Shown: one piece after another, positions 15,374 through 17,103 of the stretch | Position numbering within the stretch: the first letter of the stretch is position 1 | Layout of the letters: each line of letters starts with the position of its first letter | Source of the DNA: Planctomycetaceae bacterium | GTDB taxonomy: Bacteria > Planctomycetota > Planctomycetia > Planctomycetales > Planctomycetaceae | Reading direction: 5' to 3' | Assembly (NCBI GenBank): GCA_020426065.1 | Contig: JAGQQT010000022.1 | Span: 1 to 17,103 of the forward strand | DNA length: 17,103 bases | Program-made: the position numbers and the translations under genes | Notes under the pieces: generated by a model | Database searches by the model: none | Told to the model about the DNA's origin: nothing | The model's input: only the letters and a program-made list of their open reading frames with translations

Positions 15374-16314
15374 CCAGATACTCCCTTCCCTGTTCCGCTC
15401 AAACCGGACTTCAGCAAGCCAGCAAACGCCATCACAGGCAACCCAAGCAGGAACTTCCAGCGGCCATGCTGAATAGATTCCTGGAACAACGCCCGGTAGT
15501 AACGAATCGCAAGCTTGAACTGACCTTTTCTGGCACAATCAATGGCGAAGGGGCGGATATGACGTGAGATGATCTCGTTTCGCTCTCTGGCACGTATTGA
15601 TCCACCAGGGTATTCACCCTTTTTTTCGCGAGACAGCATGAGGTCAACACCAGCCTGTGATTTCAAGAGGTCATGACTGACATTCTGAGAGTGCTGGCGA
15701 TAGGCAAGCATGGGGGGAGAGACAATATGCAGAAAACCAGTAGCAGTTCCCAGCCGCATCGCCAGATCTGCGTCCTCTCCATTGATTTTTCCACATGGGA
15801 ATCCCCCCGCTTCCAGAAAAACATTCCTCTGAATCAGACTCGCTCCACTCCCGTGACAGATCCATTGCTGATGGGTCGCGAAATAATCATCGAAGAGTCG
15901 GTATTCCAGTGTCGACTCAGCCACTTTCTTAATTTCATCTTGAGACTCAAAACCGAAAGGCTGCAGAGTCAGATACGAGGGTTTGTTCAGATCGCACAGA
16001 GCACGATGACAGTTCTGAAGCGTCCAGGGAAACCACAAATCATCACTGTCCAGAAATGCCAGATACTCACCTCGTGCAATCTCTGCACCCCGATTTCTGG
16101 CGACTCCAGGACCGGCGTTCTCCTGTTTAACGACCTGAACCCAGGGGAACTCTTTCTGGATGAATTCTACCGTTCCATCAGATGATCCATCGTCAACGAC
16201 GATCGTTTCGAAATCTCGAAAGGTCTGACCTGCGACACTATCCAGCGTTTCTCCAATTGTATTTTCACGGTTATACGTGGGAATAATAACCGTGAAAAAC
16301 GGGGCATCAGCCAT
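15370..16314 (-). CDS. GT2 family glycosyltransferase
   Basis: This is a GT-A glycosyltransferase of 314 residues. FTVIIPTYNRENTIGETLDS opens the Rossmann-like domain, DDGSSDGT (41-48) binds the nucleotide, and FLDSDDLW (88-94) gives the DXD metal site. NAGPGVARNRGAEIARG lies between them, and INGEDADLAMRLG is the typical ED motif for the catalytic base. The ATG at 16314 has GGAGG 4 nt upstream and overlaps the preceding stop by 8 bp. An ATG six codons upstream (16332) lacks such a site. The C-terminal 70 residues are basic and hydrophobic and may associate with the membrane. It probably adds one sugar to the EPS unit. Confidence 0.92.
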   Translation of the reverse strand: MADAPFFTVIIPTYNRENTIGETLDSVAGQTFRDFETIVVDDGSSDGTVEFIQKEFPWVQVVKQENAGPGVARNRGAEIARGEYLAFLDSDDLWFPWTLQNCHRALCDLNKPSYLTLQPFGFESQDEIKKVAESTLEYRLFDDYFATHQQWICHGSGASLIQRNVFLEAGGFPCGKINGEDADLAMRLGTATGFLHIVSPPMLAYRQHSQNVSHDLLKSQAGVDLMLSREKKGEYPGGSIRARERNEIISRHIRPFAIDCARKGQFKLAIRYYRALFQESIQHGRWKFLLGLPVMAFAGLLKSGLSGTGKGVSG

Positions 16315-17103
16315 GCCGCCTCCAGCGTGCAACGCGTTCAGCGTTGCTGAATCCCATCCATTTCTGAACCAGTCGATATGTTAATGGCGCTGCGGGACCC
16401 GTTGGGCAGAACAGGCCCTTCTGCACACGCTCACTGCGATAGGCAGCTGCGGTCGGAATGCTATGCTGAGCCAGTGTGCGGGCCATTTCAAAGCAGGCCT
16501 GTCCGGCTGCCTGTTGGCTCCGAAGATGATCTCCAGGCTGATCCTGCAGCCACGCCATCATCTGATCGATCAAACTGGTTTTGACTTCAATCACCCGCTG
16601 AGGATTCTTGCGGCAGACTGTCTGTTCGGACCAGATGCGATAAACCGCTTCCGCCCGATTCACCAGCAGGAACCGAAGTTCAGACAGGATCGCCCGCAGA
16701 GTTACTTCATTATCCTGACAACACGGGTACTCTTCATTCCAGCCGCCGATACTTCGCAGGGCCTCTGCTCGCCACAAGACCGTCCCGGTTTGGGCAACGT
16801 GCCAGCGAATCCACTGCAGTGAGAGTGGATCTTCCGCCACATAGTTTTCTGCCGAGGACTCCTCACGCTCACCCGAGGAGTTCCAGACTTCCACCAGCGG
16901 CGGGGAGTAAACAACATCGACCTGATCCGTCTGGCCTGCTGCTGCCTGCAGTTGATTTGCGATTTTTCCCGGTAACAAATAGTCATCTGCATCCAGAAAC
17001 TGCAGCCAATCTCCGCTGGCCAGCTCCAGCAGTCGATTTCTTGTTACATTCCCGCCGCGATTCGGTCCGGTTTCCAGACGAATCTGATCCCCGAATGTTC
17101 GCA
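16307..17103 (-). CDS. GT2 family glycosyltransferase, 5'-truncated by the window edge
   Basis: The frame stays open to the right edge, so the start lies outside the window; the first internal ATG-like position at 16978 is not the true start. The visible 264 residues begin with RTFGDQIRLETGPNRGGNV, continue with ARN-like NVTRNRLLELASGD, and contain FLDADDYLLPGK with the DXD site (37-40). WRAEALRSIGGW and CCQDNEVTLR follow, as in the ED region of GT2 enzymes. The N-terminal nucleotide-binding strand and DDGSSDGT-type motif are missing off the edge. The stop overlaps the start of the next GT2 by 8 bp. It should be part of the same EPS transcript, whose promoter is beyond the window. Confidence 0.9.
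   Translation of the reverse strand, partial: RTFGDQIRLETGPNRGGNVTRNRLLELASGDWLQFLDADDYLLPGKIANQLQAAAGQTDQVDVVYSPPLVEVWNSSGEREESSAENYVAEDPLSLQWIRWHVAQTGTVLWRAEALRSIGGWNEEYPCCQDNEVTLRAILSELRFLLVNRAEAVYRIWSEQTVCRKNPQRVIEVKTSLIDQMMAWLQDQPGDHLRSQQAAGQACFEMARTLAQHSIPTAAAYRSERVQKGLFCPTGPAAPLTYRLVQKWMGFSNAERVARWRRHG

Noticed and set aside
14771..15472. 233-residue + strand open frame opposite the acyltransferase
   Set aside because: It is antisense to the hexapeptide-repeat gene and has no motif or ribosome site.
1..17103. CRISPR arrays, tRNA or rRNA genes, insertion sequences, integrases
   Set aside because: On reading through, no regularly spaced repeats, no transposase or integrase motifs, and no tRNA-like or rRNA-like sequence were recognised. 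A dedicated search was not possible.

Overview
The window is chromosomal DNA of moderate GC content that most resembles a planctomycete (Planctomycetales/Pirellulales type). The main clue is an exosortase with a fused EpsI-like C-terminal domain, the arrangement I associate with the planctomycete exosortase XrtU. It lies next to a PEP-CTERM protein gene and a long exopolysaccharide (EPS) cluster. No gene is species-diagnostic, so this is an inference.

Layout. (1) 1-2609, + strand: the 3' part of ftsH, a membrane AAA+ zinc protease whose 5' end is off the left edge, followed by a DEAD-box RNA helicase with a TTG start. These are housekeeping genes. They meet the rest of the window convergently, with only 15 bp between stop codons. 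(2) 6573-2625, - strand: a three-gene unit of exosortase, a membrane-anchored TPR protein and a WcaF-like acetyltransferase. (3) 6574-6927: a 354-bp gap holding a strong intrinsic terminator for the gene to its right and, probably, the exosortase promoter. (4) 7581-6928, - strand: a PEP-CTERM protein, the likely class of substrate for the exosortase, with its own candidate promoter in an AT-rich upstream region. (5) 17103-7755, - strand: nine tightly packed EPS genes. In transcription order they are GT2 (partial at the right edge), GT2, hexapeptide-repeat acyltransferase, GT2, Wzy-like polymerase, and four GT4 glycosyltransferases. Most junctions overlap by 4 to 11 bp, and three use an NTGA stop/start overlap with ATG or GTG; a fourth appears to use TTG.

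How they fit together. The GT2 and GT4 enzymes would build a lipid-linked oligosaccharide at the inner face of the cytoplasmic membrane. The Wzy-like protein would polymerise repeat units on the other face, and the acyltransferases would O- or N-acylate sugars. The initiating phosphoglycosyl transferase, flippase and export proteins are not in the window and probably lie beyond the right edge. The exosortase and TPR protein would process and anchor PEP-CTERM proteins at the envelope. Co-occurrence of exosortases with EPS loci is established for other phyla, so this window is best read as a planctomycete exosortase/EPS locus. What is less ordinary is the acetyltransferase in the exosortase operon, the cationic Trp-rich N-terminus of the TPR protein, and the C-terminal tail of the PEP-CTERM protein.

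I saw no tRNA, rRNA, CRISPR array, insertion sequence or integrase.
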